DNA of 64,000 nucleotides from Aralia elata. Taxonomy: Eukaryota; Streptophyta; Magnoliopsida; Apiales; Araliaceae. The position numbers were made by a program, and so were the translations under genes. Shown here piece by piece: positions 33,164-45,000 of the stretch (the first letter of the stretch is position 1; each line of letters starts with the position of its first letter). Below the pieces are notes generated by a model that was given only the letters and a program-made list of their open reading frames with translations, was not told the origin of the DNA and did not search any database. The stretch spans positions 18,537,506-18,601,505 of the forward strand of contig CM068379.1 in the NCBI GenBank assembly GCA_034770075.1, written 5' to 3'.

Positions 33164-34039
33164 TCAAATCTTCAAAGCACAAATAATCTTTTTTTTTCCA
33201 TTGACAATAGCAAACTCAAGATCACCCAATGATGTCAATGGCATCGAAAGTTCACAAACACCACAAATCAAAAATTCACTAACATACATACAAAGATCAC
33301 AACCAAACTCACTAAATGCTAAAGAATTTTCACAAGTGTTGATTAGACTAGGAATATCATCAAATGATAGTTTTTCACGCAATGAAGTTTTCTTTGATGA
33401 AATAATACCAAATGATGGTAGTTTATGAAATGATGATGGTTCTAATGACAAATCAAGCATAGATTGACTAGCATGAAAATCTAACTCAGCATATGGATAA
33501 GAAAGCTTAGAACTAATTTCATGCAAACTAGAGTTTTGAAAATGAGGAGAAACATCATGATCATGAACTAGTTCAACAAAGTTTAAATATCCTCCATAGT
33601 TTATGATAAAGACGATTGTACCATCAAAATAGCAAATCACAAATTTTCCAATGGAAGCATACAAAACATGTTTTAGATAACTCATGAAAATACTAGATGC
33701 ATCAGTTAATCTAACAGAAATAACTATCCATCTATACAAGTTACATGTTAACACAATTTTCCCTTTTTCACAACCTATCTTGCTAATTTGATTAGGCATT
33801 GTCATCACATGATCATCATCAAATGTAGATAAAATATAAGCACTATACAATTTATCAAACATATTATCTAAGTAAAGAAAATAACAACGATACTTGTTTA
33901 CCAATGTAAAATCGACAAACATGCTCGACACCTCATCCCACTTAGGTATTATGATCTCATCAATAGCACTTGTACTCATGACCTCATCCACTATACCTTC
34001 CTCTATCAACTCACCAACCTGCCTCGGTGACTCCTTCAT
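33164..34039 (-). pseudogene. Middle part of gag-only polyprotein, unknown domain
   Basis: 291 codons open without a stop, directly after a single TAG (34042-34040) that separates it from Gag in the same frame. It begins MKESPRQVGEL, with hydrophobic and aromatic stretches (KYRCYFLYLDNMFDKL, GKFVICYFDGTIVFI) and a Ser-rich C-terminal half. It has no retroviral protease DTG/DSG motif, no zinc knuckle and no RT motif. I do not recognise it. It could be a degenerate replacement of pol or a captured sequence. The absence of stops over 0.87 kb is notable in such a broken region. Confidence 0.55.
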
Positions 34040-34981
34040 CTACTCAAGAACACCAATAGCTGACGGATATGGAATGATAGTGCTAGGTATATAATCCTTC
34101 ACCTGTATAAGAGAAACAACAGAACTAGACAAAACAGAGTTATTTTGGTTAGTATCCAAAAGTGCCGTCTTGTATGAATGTACAGTCATTGGCTTTTCAA
34201 AATACAACTCACTTTTAATCTCTCTCTTTTTCATATCCACTTTTTTTCTCTCTTTTTCTTTTTGCTCATTCTCTCGTTTGTTTTTCTCTCGAGTATTTTC
34301 TCTCTCATTCTTTTCACTCTCTTCTTTTTCTCTCTTTTGATTACAATCCTTTTGTACAATCATTAAATCTTCATGAACTTCATTATGTTCATTGGAACCT
34401 AACAATTTTCCTTGGACTGCATACTCGATTCCATCGTCTTCCTCCTTCGGCTGATCTTGCTCTTTTTGTGCCTTAAGAGTGACTTGTTGTTGTTTCAAAT
34501 GATCATTCTTTAACTCATTATATGTTCTCATGATGTCTTCGAATGATATTGGTTTCATATATGCTCTAGGAGTTTCGCGTGGTTGTTTCCGATGCGACTC
34601 CTCATGCTTTTGAACCCTCTTTTCATCCTCCCAAGTGGCTCGCCTTGAAGGTTGCTCTTTATGCCTTGGAGATACATATTCATTCCTCTTGCTAAGTTGT
34701 ACTGAAGCATACTGCCTTCTCATCATGGTTTTCAACTCTTTCCATGTATCGATCAGAGGTTCTCCATATTTTCTCCTAGCACGTTCAAATTGAGCCCACC
34801 ATGTACATGCATCACCGGACAAATTTAGGACTGCAAGTTTGAACTTCCTTTGCTTGGACTACTCATGATAGTGAAACTCTTGCTCATTTCCTTTCTCCCA
34901 ACTTAAATAACCTTCGGGATCCGCTCTACCTTGAAAAGATCCTTTTTGCCAATAATTATTTTCACATTTATATCCATACAT
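34040..34981 (-). pseudogene. gag: Gypsy-type Gag of the gag-only element
   Basis: The ATG at 34981 gives MYGYKCENNYW; a TAG at 34861-34859 interrupts; 260 codons then run to a TAG at 34042-34040. The core motif ACTWWAQFERARRKYGEP and the following TWKELKTMMRRQY match the retrotransposon gag domain (W-W plus basic helix). A long Lys/Glu/Arg-rich coiled coil follows (KNERENTREKNKRE and neighbours). No CCHC knuckle is seen. It would form particles with enzymes supplied by a relative. Start choice: first ATG in frame after the leader, preceded by a TTTTGCAG. Confidence 0.75.
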
Positions 34982-35381
34982 GATTGCTGCAAAACAAAGG
35001 TTAGTACATAAAGAAAATTTCTTCACAACTCCCTCACGTGTTTCGCTCTAACAATGTTATGAAACGCTCGTGTATCGCTCAAATGACTTTTACCCTCTAA
35101 TAATCTCACTACTCTTGCCTTTTTTCGCTTGTAGTTCTCTCTAATAGGTTCTTTTTGAATTCACACAAATATTACCTCAATGTTCCCAAATCCAATCCAA
35201 TAAGAACTTATCAAGACACAATAGTCGTTATCAATACGTATACCAACAATATTTTCCACAATTGCCAAATACGACTTTCCAAATGAAATCCCAATAATAG
35301 TAACAATAATAATAATTTTCTGCAGTTTTTTTACTATAATTCAACAACAAAATTAAAGATAAGTAACTTGATAGGAACTTA
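34982..35381 (-). other. Leader of gag-only element
   Basis: About 400 bp of AT-rich leader between PBS and gag ATG; no gene seen. A short AAT/TAG-rich tract lies near 35290-35315. Confidence 0.6.
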
Positions 35382-35393
35382 GCTTTGATACCA
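35382..35393 (-). other. Primer-binding site of gag-only element
   Basis: On the minus strand TGGTATCAAAGC, 2 bp from the LTR end; initiator-Met-tRNA type with one difference from the usual form. Confidence 0.8.
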
Positions 35394-35395
35394 AA

Positions 35396-36202
35396 TGATG
35401 GACTCCACGGCACGCTTGTGTGAGGTGGTCGTCGCCTGGATCATTTCTAACAAGTTGATAGGATGGATAGCTTGCAGCACCTTAACCTCTCGGCTATATG
35501 TAGACGGTAATCTTGGTACAATTGCTTGCTTATGAATTCTGCGTAGGATGAACACCAACGACACCTTGACCCCTCGCTTATATTGAAGCGGTAATTTTGG
35601 TACAATCGACGATTTATGCGGTAGAAGACGCCACACACAACTATGAGTGGTTGTATGATAAGTCCATTATGAATCTCAAAAGAAGAACTAAGGAATACTT
35701 AGGAATTCTTCAAGAACCACAAGTAGAGAAACAAACTCATAATAATATTGATAATCTATTATTCAAGTTTTAGTTCATTACAATAATGATCCTATTTATA
35801 CTAAGCTTGAGAACAATCTAGAATCAAACAAACCATAGCAAATGCTGAAAAACATCATTACATAAAACATGGAACCCTATTTTGGGGAAAGAAACAATTG
35901 GTGGAAACACCATTACCTAAAACATGGAACCTTATTTTCGGGAAGGAATTAATTAGTGGAAAACACCATTTCCTAAAACATGGAACCTTGTTTTGGGGAA
36001 GGAATTAATTGGTGGAAAACACCATTTCCTAAAACATGGACCCCTGTTTTGGGGGAAGGAATCCCACAATCCAATCGTCTTAGGAACCATTCCAAGCATC
36101 CTTGAGTTGAAATCAATCCATTCACTAACGATCGTTCTTTGATTCCTCGATACTTGAGTCGAATGAATGGCATAAAATTCTGACCCCCTCATGCTCGTAT
36201 CA
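35396..36202 (-). repeat. Right (5') LTR of gag-only element
   Basis: 807 bp; partner of 31509-32315. Minus-strand TATAAATA at 35793-35800. Few substitutions separate the two copies, so the insertion is recent compared with the host SIRE element. Confidence 0.92.
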
Positions 36203-38507
36203 CCTATTGAGCCATGTCCTCTTGTCTTTCTAGAATTGTTGTCTCCAAAGACAACTGCAGAGCCATCTTTTTCTTTGAAGTTTGACAAGAGAGCTTTATT
36301 GCCGGTCATATGCCTTGAGAATGCACTATCAAGATACCATGTTGAGCTAGTGGAGCTTTTTTCCTACAAGAAAATTTAAGCTTTATTTTAGTACCCAGAT
36401 TTGCTAGGGTCTTGATTTGTTAGTTCTCTTAGGGACCCAGACCTGCCTAATTCTAGGTCTTACATACATAAGATAATCATCGAAATAACATATAGCTATA
36501 ATATGACCATATTTATGCAGTTATAACATTTAATATGATGCATGCTTATGTGTGTATGGATTCCTTTTCTTCGAGGATACGTGTGGACGATAAAAAACCC
36601 ATTACCTTTCTTCTAGGCTCGAACTCTCTTTATTTTCACACCGTTCTACTATTCTAAGAGTTAGTATGGTGAAAGTTAACTCTACAATTCTTGCCTGGTT
36701 AGTTCGTAGAGTGAGTGAGACCTAACTCTACGACCTTTTGAGGCTTAAAGGTAGTGTTGGCTTTATCCTGTGGTTTCTTGAATCCCAGACCAGTGTGTAA
36801 TCTGTTATTCTCAGGGATCATAACTTGATCAGCAGAGATCGTATAGCTTGGAATACTAGGCTCAACAACCTCTGTGGATTTCACAAACACAATACTTCTA
36901 TGTGGAGTAGAAGCACCGTTATTGTTAGTCTCCAATAATGTGTCCACATTATGATCGGAGGAGGAATCCCTAAACCCTAATCCTGATCGATCTGAGACAA
37001 ATCTCTGACTTATGATCGGGGAGTCCATTGAAGAAGAATACATGTTCCATATAGAGATAGTCTTCTCTAGTTCCTCATTCTTGAAAACTAAAGTTGATTC
37101 TCTCTATGCGGACCGTTTAGTTATCTTTCTCAAGTTTTCATTCTCAGTCTCAAGCTTGGAGAGAGAGCTAGTAGTTTGTAGAGCTGTTTTCATCTCGACT
37201 TATACTTTCTCTTTCTCCTCTTGAAGAAGAGAATGGTCTATTGATAGAACCCTGAACCACTTCATATATTTATATAAATCAGATGTAATATCATGCAAAG
37301 CAATTCTAAGATCATTGAAATCTACATAGGGGGAATTGAAGTCAAATACCTCACTAATATCAATTTCTTGATGATCAATGGTGTTGTCTGCTTGAGCTTC
37401 TATGGCCATGAGACAAATATTGGCCATCTGAGGTCCTTCATCATCACTGGACTCTGAATTTGAATTATTGTCAGAGTCACTCCACGAGCCTTCTACTACT
37501 AGACCTTTGTCTTTCTTCTGATGCTTTTTATAGCCTCTGAAATCTTTCTTCGGAGCAGACTCTTTCTTCTTCTTATCTTTCTTTAATTCTTCTCTCATAG
37601 GCTTGTTACAGTCAGTAATATAGTGATCTGGCCTTTTGCAATTGTAGCACAGGTCTTTTGAAGGATCTCAGTTGTTGTTATATTTATTGTTATTGTTGTT
37701 GTATCTTCTAGATTGCTGCTTTTGCTCTTTCTCATCAGCTTTCTTAGCTTTTTGGCAAGAAGGGCAATATCTTCATCATTATCATCAGATTTATCTTTCA
37801 CGAGGGCCTTGAAAAATGCCTCAGCAACTTTGAAAGCTACTCATTTGTCTTTCCTTCTAGATTCTGAAGTAGTCTCTGCCCTTTGATTCTGTTCTAGCTC
37901 ATAGGTAATAAGATTACTGTAGAGCTTCTGCACAATCATCTCATGCAAATTTTTGAATTATTTGATTACAGTGGTCTTTGCATCCCACTTGCTTGACAAT
38001 GCTCTCATAAACTTGATGTTAAGGTCCTTGTTGGCATTGACTTTCCCAAATGCTCTGAGGAAGTTGAGCAGAATATTGAACATCTCGTATGTTGCAGTTA
38101 TGGCTTCACTAGGAGCATGGGAAAACATCTCATATTGTTGGGTGAGAATGGATTGTTTATTCTCCCTTACTTCCTTAGTCCCTTCATGCATTACTAGGAG
38201 AGCTTCCCACACCTCCTTTGCAGTCTTGTTGTTGACTACATTCTTGAATAGCTTTTCTTCTAAGGCTGTGAATAGAATATTCTTGACTCTCTTATCAAGC
38301 TGCACCAGCTTCTTCTTGATGTCGGTCCACTATGCCTTTTGCTTAACAGCTACTTTGTTTAGATCATCTATTGTTGGTACGAGCTTTGTAAGAACGTAGG
38401 GGCTATTGATCACCGCATCAAATAGCTCTTCATCTATTGCATCCATATACGCCTATATAAGAACTTTCCAGTTAGCGAATTTATCTTTATTACATAGGGG
38501 TGGCTTG
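36203..38507 (-). pseudogene. SIRE-M gag (main part) and protease start
   Basis: On the minus strand from 38507: gag core (KRVKNILFTALEEKLF, 38305-37958) with stops, CCHC knuckle CYNCKRPDHYITDC near 37650-37610, acidic tract with ANICLM (37598-37200), linker (37043-36699), and protease start WYLDSAFSRHMTG near 36360-36320. The catalytic DSG-like triad reads DSA. The sequence is then cut at 36203 by the gag-only element. Its first codons lie beyond the gypsy insertion at 49868-49823. Confidence 0.8.
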
Positions 38508-41500
38508 TGTGACGCCCCCAAATTCAGGTCACCTGAACTGCGGACTTGGTTCGTCACTATCTAATACATATATCATGTTGATGACAATATATAGCGGAAT
38601 AAAGGAATATTTACATTGATATAACATAAATAATCCTGTCCCAAGTCTCGAAACCAAAACTACTCCGAAACATAACTTAATACATAAGAGTACATAAGTC
38701 TTAATACATAACATCAAGTAATGAGTCTTGATACAAACGATAATTCTAGTACAATTAAACAAAACTAATCAATAGCTTTGCCCTTTCCCTTATCCTTTCC
38801 TGAGCTCTCGCCACGTGCTGCACTAACTGAAAAGTTTTAAGGAAAGCAAGGGTGAACAACAAATTTGCCCCGCAAGTAAAATAGCAGTGAATAATCACAT
38901 GAATAACTTTATAGCTCATAGGAGTTAAAAATGAGATAGTCAAGGAAATAAACAACTTCTTTATCACCATTACAGTGGTCACTGTGGACCGAAGGATTTT
39001 CTGAAGTATCCAAGGATTTCAAAATTTCCCAAGGAAAGGAACTATTCAATACTGAGGGTGCACCAAGGCACAAAACTCTATTCTAGAATTACCGAATATT
39101 CATCCGATAATCCACAAACAAACGGTATAATAGGTGATCAGCCTAGAATACCTGGCATTATGCATAAGCCTCACTTACTATTTACGCGCGTGTCGGTTCT
39201 CGACGTTTATACAATTGCCCCTGCTATGAGGGTTGTTCTTCTCAGCTTTACATGGGAATCCGAACCAAAATAATTTGATCGGATAGCTTTATTTAACATC
39301 AACAATAATTTGAGGGCTTAACCTCACTTCAATAAATAAATCAATAAGTGTCTAGCCGAAGCAATTGGCTTTAACATAGCTTTTAAATAATTTATGAAAT
39401 CAGAAACTTTAAGGCTCAACAACATGCATTATAGCATAGGTAGATAACTTGAACGAATGTCAAATCATTTGAATAATCATAAGAGTACTCGCACAATGAA
39501 ATAAGTTGCGGAAGTTTAGAAAACTAGCTCAATTAAAAATAGTTGAGTAAAGAACTTGCAATAATATACAATATTTGTATAAAGTAGGAAACTTGCCCAA
39601 ATGTAAGGGTTGAGTGAGTTTAAGAAACTTGCATTCATAAGAATAAACTCGCACAATAATAAAAGTTGTATGGGTTAGGAAACTTGCCTGGTGCGTCTGC
39701 TACAATATTACAACACATGCTCCTTAATATCCTACACAATTAAGTACATTTTCACATAACAATTAGTCACATACGGATACCAAACATTAGTTTATACTAC
39801 TCTATAATGTCTCATTCATATTAGAAATAAAATATTAAACAAGGTTATGTCCACTAGTTACGGCGTTACGACGCTCGCACGTCTGTGCGCCAAACTTGAT
39901 TATTCGAACGCCCAAGTGACACGCCTTTGCGTACGCCTAACACACCCATTCGATTTATCTAATACTCATTGGTTAATGGTGAGTATCATTATACTTCATA
40001 ACATTCATGTTTTAGAACTTAGAACAACATTTTACATTGTCGGGAGCATTACATGTGCTTACGCGCATGCTTGACACCCTCTGATTGCCCCCAAATACAC
40101 ATCAGTCCTATAAATAGCTAATTTAGGTCATGCTACAGACCTCAAATTGAAAAACTTAAAGAACGAAAGTTGTAGGTCTACTCGTTATCTTTCCGAATCA
40201 TCTTGAATCGCCTCAATCCGAGTTCGTATGACAACGTTATGCCCATTTTACTAAAGGACATCGGAGCTGTTTTGCATAGTTTCATTACTAGCGCCTTAGG
40301 CGCTCAAAATGGCCTTGTAGGAGCGCCCTAGGTGCTCTCTCACAGTAGTTGGGCTCGTGGCCAACGCCTAGCCAGCGCCTTAGGCGCTCGGCCTGAGTCT
40401 CCGACCCGTTTGCTTCCCGGAATCTCTGTTTTTTGGTGCTCTAGACCTATTTTGCTTCCAACCACCATAACTCCCTCAATACACGCTCAAATTGGTCTGT
40501 TCCGGACTCTATAGACTCCTAAGACATAGGGCTACAACATATCAAAAATTCAGAGTTATACATTAAAATTAACATGGCCAAATCTTAGGCCAAAGTATTA
40601 ACTCATGTTATATTTTCGTGTTCTTGGTGTTCTTCACAAAAATCATCACCAAATCTTTGTTTTAATCCCTTTTTACTCCATTCCAACTGGGTTAAACTCA
40701 TAACCCATGAAAGTACAACATCACAACAACAAATAAACATAACAAATAAGGAATCATAGCTATAAAGTCCTCTAAATTCGTCTATAACAGTCCATAGTCC
40801 ATATTTATCCATTGTTCTTCATGTTCTTCATCCTTTATGCATAGGTACGGATTTCTTTGATGTTTGTTCCACTTTGATATTATTAATGGCTTACAAGATG
40901 TCTTGGTAACAATATTAAACAAACACAACCAACAATTACAACAAAAATTGCAAGAAATGCTCAAACCCAATGGTTTGAGCTCAAGAACACATAGAACTCG
41001 AAAATCCTATCAAAATCACATGGAATGAATTTGTTGGTTGATTGTTTACCTTGTAAATCCTTTCTAGGTGCTAAGAAACTTGTTAGGTTCGATTGGATTG
41101 AGCTCCTCCTCTCTTCTCCCGCTCACTTTGCTTCTTGTTCTTTCGTGTTCTTCTTCCTCTTCTTTTCTTGTTCTTCTATTTCTTCTTGTTCTTCTACTTC
41201 TCCTTCAATGCTCTCTCACTCTCAATAATCTACAGCACCTTCACACTCAATCCCTCTCTATCTTCAGTTGGTTTAGGGAATGAATGGGAGAGAAGAAGTT
41301 TGAATGGAATGGCAGCTAGGAGGCTTTGGGAGGATGAAAGGGAATGGCTCAATAAAGTTCAGCAATTTGGAAGAAAAATAAAGCATTAAGCCTACCAAAT
41401 AGGAGCATGCTGCTGCCACCCTCTCCACTCCTTGCATTTGATTGGTCTAAAATTGGGGGTTGGTTCCCTCTTGGAGTAACAAGCTAAAATAAATACCCAA

Positions 41501-42015
41501 ATACACAAAAATATATCCGAAAACTCTCACTTTTGTACCAAAACTGGTAAATAGCTCTACCCAAAATTAAAATGGGTATTATTATAAATATTGGGATGGG
41601 TAAAAATAATTATTATGGAATTTGTCCAATTATTCGGAACAGTCATATTATATATTTCGGATACCGAATACGACACGATTGGGCTCAAAATAAAAATCTG
41701 ACACTTAGAAAAATTATCACTTTGCACACGTATATTATTGAAATTTATTAAGGTCGAAAAAGACACAAAAATATTATAGCGTGAATAGTGCCTCGATAAG
41801 CGTGCCCCGTGAATAGTGATTTTGCAATTTTTCGTGAAGTCAATATATTCACTCTAACGACACTACAACACGTAAAATTTCAACACATACACATATTCTA
41901 GGTTATAACACAACCTTTAAGCACATAACACATAATAATATAAATAAAAATAAAAATTCATTTCATTCATACATAAACTCGGGTTACAAGGAAATTAAAA
42001 TTCCCGATCGTTACA
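38508..42015 (-). repeat. Left (3') LTR of gypsy element, 3508 bp
   Basis: Full-length partner of 46905-49822. It holds three GC-rich dyads of AGCGCC(T/C)TAGG(C/T)GCTC type (40290, 40322, 40374), a CTTCTT-rich tract near 41140-41215, and a module near 40150-40245 shared with the LTR-like segment at 18190. Open stretches inside, such as at 39847-40074, also occur in the partner simply because the two LTRs are copies. Confidence 0.95.
40290..40389 (-). repeat. GC-rich dyads in gypsy LTR
   Basis: AGCGCCTTAGGCGCTC at 40290-40305, a variant at 40322-40337 and the first form again at 40374-40389. The same three sit at 48687, 48719 and 48771 in the other LTR with small changes. Arms AGCGCC and GGCGCT pair. 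Confidence 0.88.
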
Positions 42016-42028
42016 TTCTCCCCTCCTT
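42016..42028 (-). promoter_or_regulatory. Polypurine tract of gypsy element
   Basis: Minus strand AAGGAGGGGAGAA directly before TGTAACG. Confidence 0.88.
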
Positions 42029-42062
42029 ATAAGGATTCTGTCCCCAGAATCACAATACAAGG

Positions 42063-45000
42063 TTAAGCAAAAAGTTGAGGGTAATTCTCCTTCATCTTAT
42101 CTTCTAATTCCCACGTAGCCTCCTTGGCATTGTGGTTTCGCCAAATTACTTTCACAGAAGGTATGACTTTATTTCTTAATACTTGCTCTTTCCTATCGAT
42201 TATCTGAATAGGAATTTCCTCATACGTAAGCTCTTTCTCTATTTGGATGAGCTCATAGGATATCACATGCTTATAATCGGGCTTGTATGGTCGTAACACT
42301 AAAACGTGAAACTCATTGTGGACATGCTCCAGTTCAGGAGGCAAGGCTACCTCGTACGCCACTTCACCCACTCTTCTCAACACTTCGAACGGTCCTACGA
42401 ACCTCGGGCTCAACTTTCCCTTCTTTCCAAATCGTATCTTCCCTTTCTAGGGAGATACCTTCAGAAACACGTAACTGCCGACGTCGAAGTCTCTCGTCTG
42501 GCGATGTTGATCTGCATACTTCTTTTGTCGGTCTTGGGCTGCAACTAATCTTACCCTGATCATTTTGACCACTTCTGCTGTCTGCTGCACCAATTCTGGT
42601 CCCAACAGTCGCCGTTCGCCAATCTCATCCCAGCTTAATGGTGTTCTGCACTTCCTTCCGTAGAGGGCTTCATATGGCGGCATACCGATACTCGCATGAT
42701 AGCTATTGTTGTAAGCAAATTCCACAAGCGGTAAATGGTCATCCCAATTTCCCTTAAAATCCATCACACAAGCTCTCAACATATCTTCTAGTGTTTGAAT
42801 TGTTCGTTCGCTCTGTCCGTCAGTTTGAGGATGGTAAGCAGTACTTAGTCGCAACTGTGTTCCCATTCTCTTTTGCAAGCTCTTCCAAAAATTTGACGTG
42901 AAGCGCGGATCTCGATCTTAGATAATTGACACTGGCACTCCATGTCGTGAAACAATTTCCTTTATATACAGCTTAGCTAACTGGTTCAAATTAAATCTGA
43001 TCTTTATCGGTAGAAAGTGTGCTGATTTTGTCAATCGGTCCATGATAACCCAAATGGCATCATAACCTTTCTGTGTAACTGGAAGTCCTACCACAAAGTC
43101 CATAGTGATGTGCTCCCATTTCCATTCCGGTATATTCAGTGGTTGAAGTAACCCACTCGGTCTCTGATGTTCCGCTTTGACGTGTTGACAAGTGAGACAT
43201 TTGCTGACGTACTCTGCCACTTCCCGCTTTATGTTGGGCCACCAAAAATATTGACGAAGATCCCGGTACATTTTCGTGCTTCCTGGGTGAACAGAATATG
43301 CTGAATTATGTGCTTCATATAAGATCTCATCTCTTAATTCAGTCACGGCTGGCACCCACACTCGCTCCTCGTATCTCAAGATACCATCCTTATCCATTCG
43401 GAATTTCTCTTCCTCATTTTCTGCGATCCTTTTCTATATCCTTTCACATTCTTCATCCTTTTCCTGTGCTTCTTTCACTTTGTCGAGTAACGTCGGACGA
43501 GCTTCAATTACGAATAACTTCTCTGCTGCCTCTGCCGGACTATTCACTTCAATTTCTAGTCTCGCCATTTCCAGTATTAACTCCTCATGAGTTGTCAACG
43601 TAAACAATTTCTCGTTCCCCTTTCTACTCAATGCATCTGCTACTATGTTTGCTTTTCCCGGGTGATAAAGAATTTCGCAGTCATAATCTTTGATTAATTC
43701 CAACCACCTCCTCTGTCGCATGTTCAACTCCTTCTGTGTGAAAATATATTTTAGACTCTTATGATCCGTGTATATCTCACATTTCTCCCCGTAAAGGTAA
43801 TGTGTCCAAATTTTCAATGCAAAGACGACAACCGCTAATTCCAGGTCATGGGTAGGGTATCGTTTCTCGTAATCCTTCAACTGCCGCGACGCATACGCAA
43901 TGACCTTGCCGTGTTGCATTAACACACAGCCAAGACCCTTGTGTGATGCATCACTATACACTACAAAACCTCATGTATCATCTGGCAAGGACAATACAGG
44001 CGCCTCGCTTAATCTCTTTTTCAACTCCTGAAAATTGTCTTCGCACTTTTCAGACCATACAAACTTCACCGTCTTCCTCGTCAGATTGGTCAACGGGGTT
44101 GCTATCCTCGAAAAATCCTGGATAAATCTTTGACAGTACCCGGCTAACCCTAAAAAACTTCGCACTTCCGTCGGTGTCTTCGGTTGTTCCTAGTTACTAA
44201 CTACCTCCACCTTCATAGGGTCCACTGAGATACCGTCTTTGTCGATCATATGCCCTAAAAATTGCACCCTTTCCATCCAGAATTCGCACTTGGAAAATTT
44301 CGCGTATAACTTTTCCCTTCTTAGTGTCTCTAGTACTTTGTTCAGATGACTGGCATGCTCTTCTTCGGTCTTTGAATAAATCAAAATGTCATCGATGAAA
44401 ACTACTACAAACTTGTCTAAGTACGGCTTCAGAACTCGGTTCATCAAATCCATGAATGCTGCTGGTGCGTTAGTCAAACCGAAGGACATCACCAAAAACT
44501 CGTAGTGACTATATCTCGTCCGAAACGCAGTTTTAGGTACATCTTCCTTCCTTACTTTTAGCTGATGATATCCGGTCCTCAAATCTATCTTCGAGAAATG
44601 TCTGGCTCCTTTTAGTTGATCGAACAAGTCGTCGATCCTTGGCAGTGGATACTTATTCTTGATCGTTGATTTATTCAATTCTCGGTAGTCGATGCAGAGC
44701 CTCATCGATCCGTCCTTCTTCTTGACAAATAAAACTGGTGCTCCCCATGGGGACACACTTGGCTGAATATACCCATTGTCCAGCAATTCCTGAAGTTGTA
44801 TCAACAATTCCTTCATCTCCACTGGCGCCATACGATATGGAGCCTTCGAAATTGGTGCAGTTCCTGGCATTAAGTCTATCACAAATTCAATTTCCCTTTC
44901 TAGCGAAAGACCGGGTAATTCACTTGGAAATACATCTGGAAACTCTCTCACTACCGGTATATTTGTAATTTCTACCCCTCCTTTCTTTGTATCTATAATA

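Larger units (their letters stand above)
31509..36202 (-). mobile_element. Non-autonomous gag-only LTR element (TR-GAG type), 4694 bp
   Basis: Two 807-bp LTRs (31509-32315 and 35396-36202) flank one long minus-strand frame with a gypsy-type Gag and no protease, RT or integrase. The PBS TGGTATCAAAGC lies next to the right LTR and the purine tract next to the left. The flanks CCTAA (31504-31508) and CCTAT (36203-36207) are a target duplication with one mismatch. It is inserted just after the protease motif of SIRE-M. Gag-only elements of this kind are known in plants; the other parts of this frame are not familiar to me. Confidence 0.9.

Noticed and set aside
39847..40074. 75-codon frame conserved at 48244-48471
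   Set aside because: The two are LTR copies, so identity says nothing about coding. No domain.
40109..40118. Plus-strand TATAAATAG in the chromovirus LTR as promoter
   Set aside because: The element is transcribed from the minus strand, so this TATA would point the wrong way.
41025..41389. Leu/Phe/Ser-rich frames, also at 48850-49197
   Set aside because: Translation of a CTT/TTC-rich LTR tract; looks like membrane protein only because of composition.
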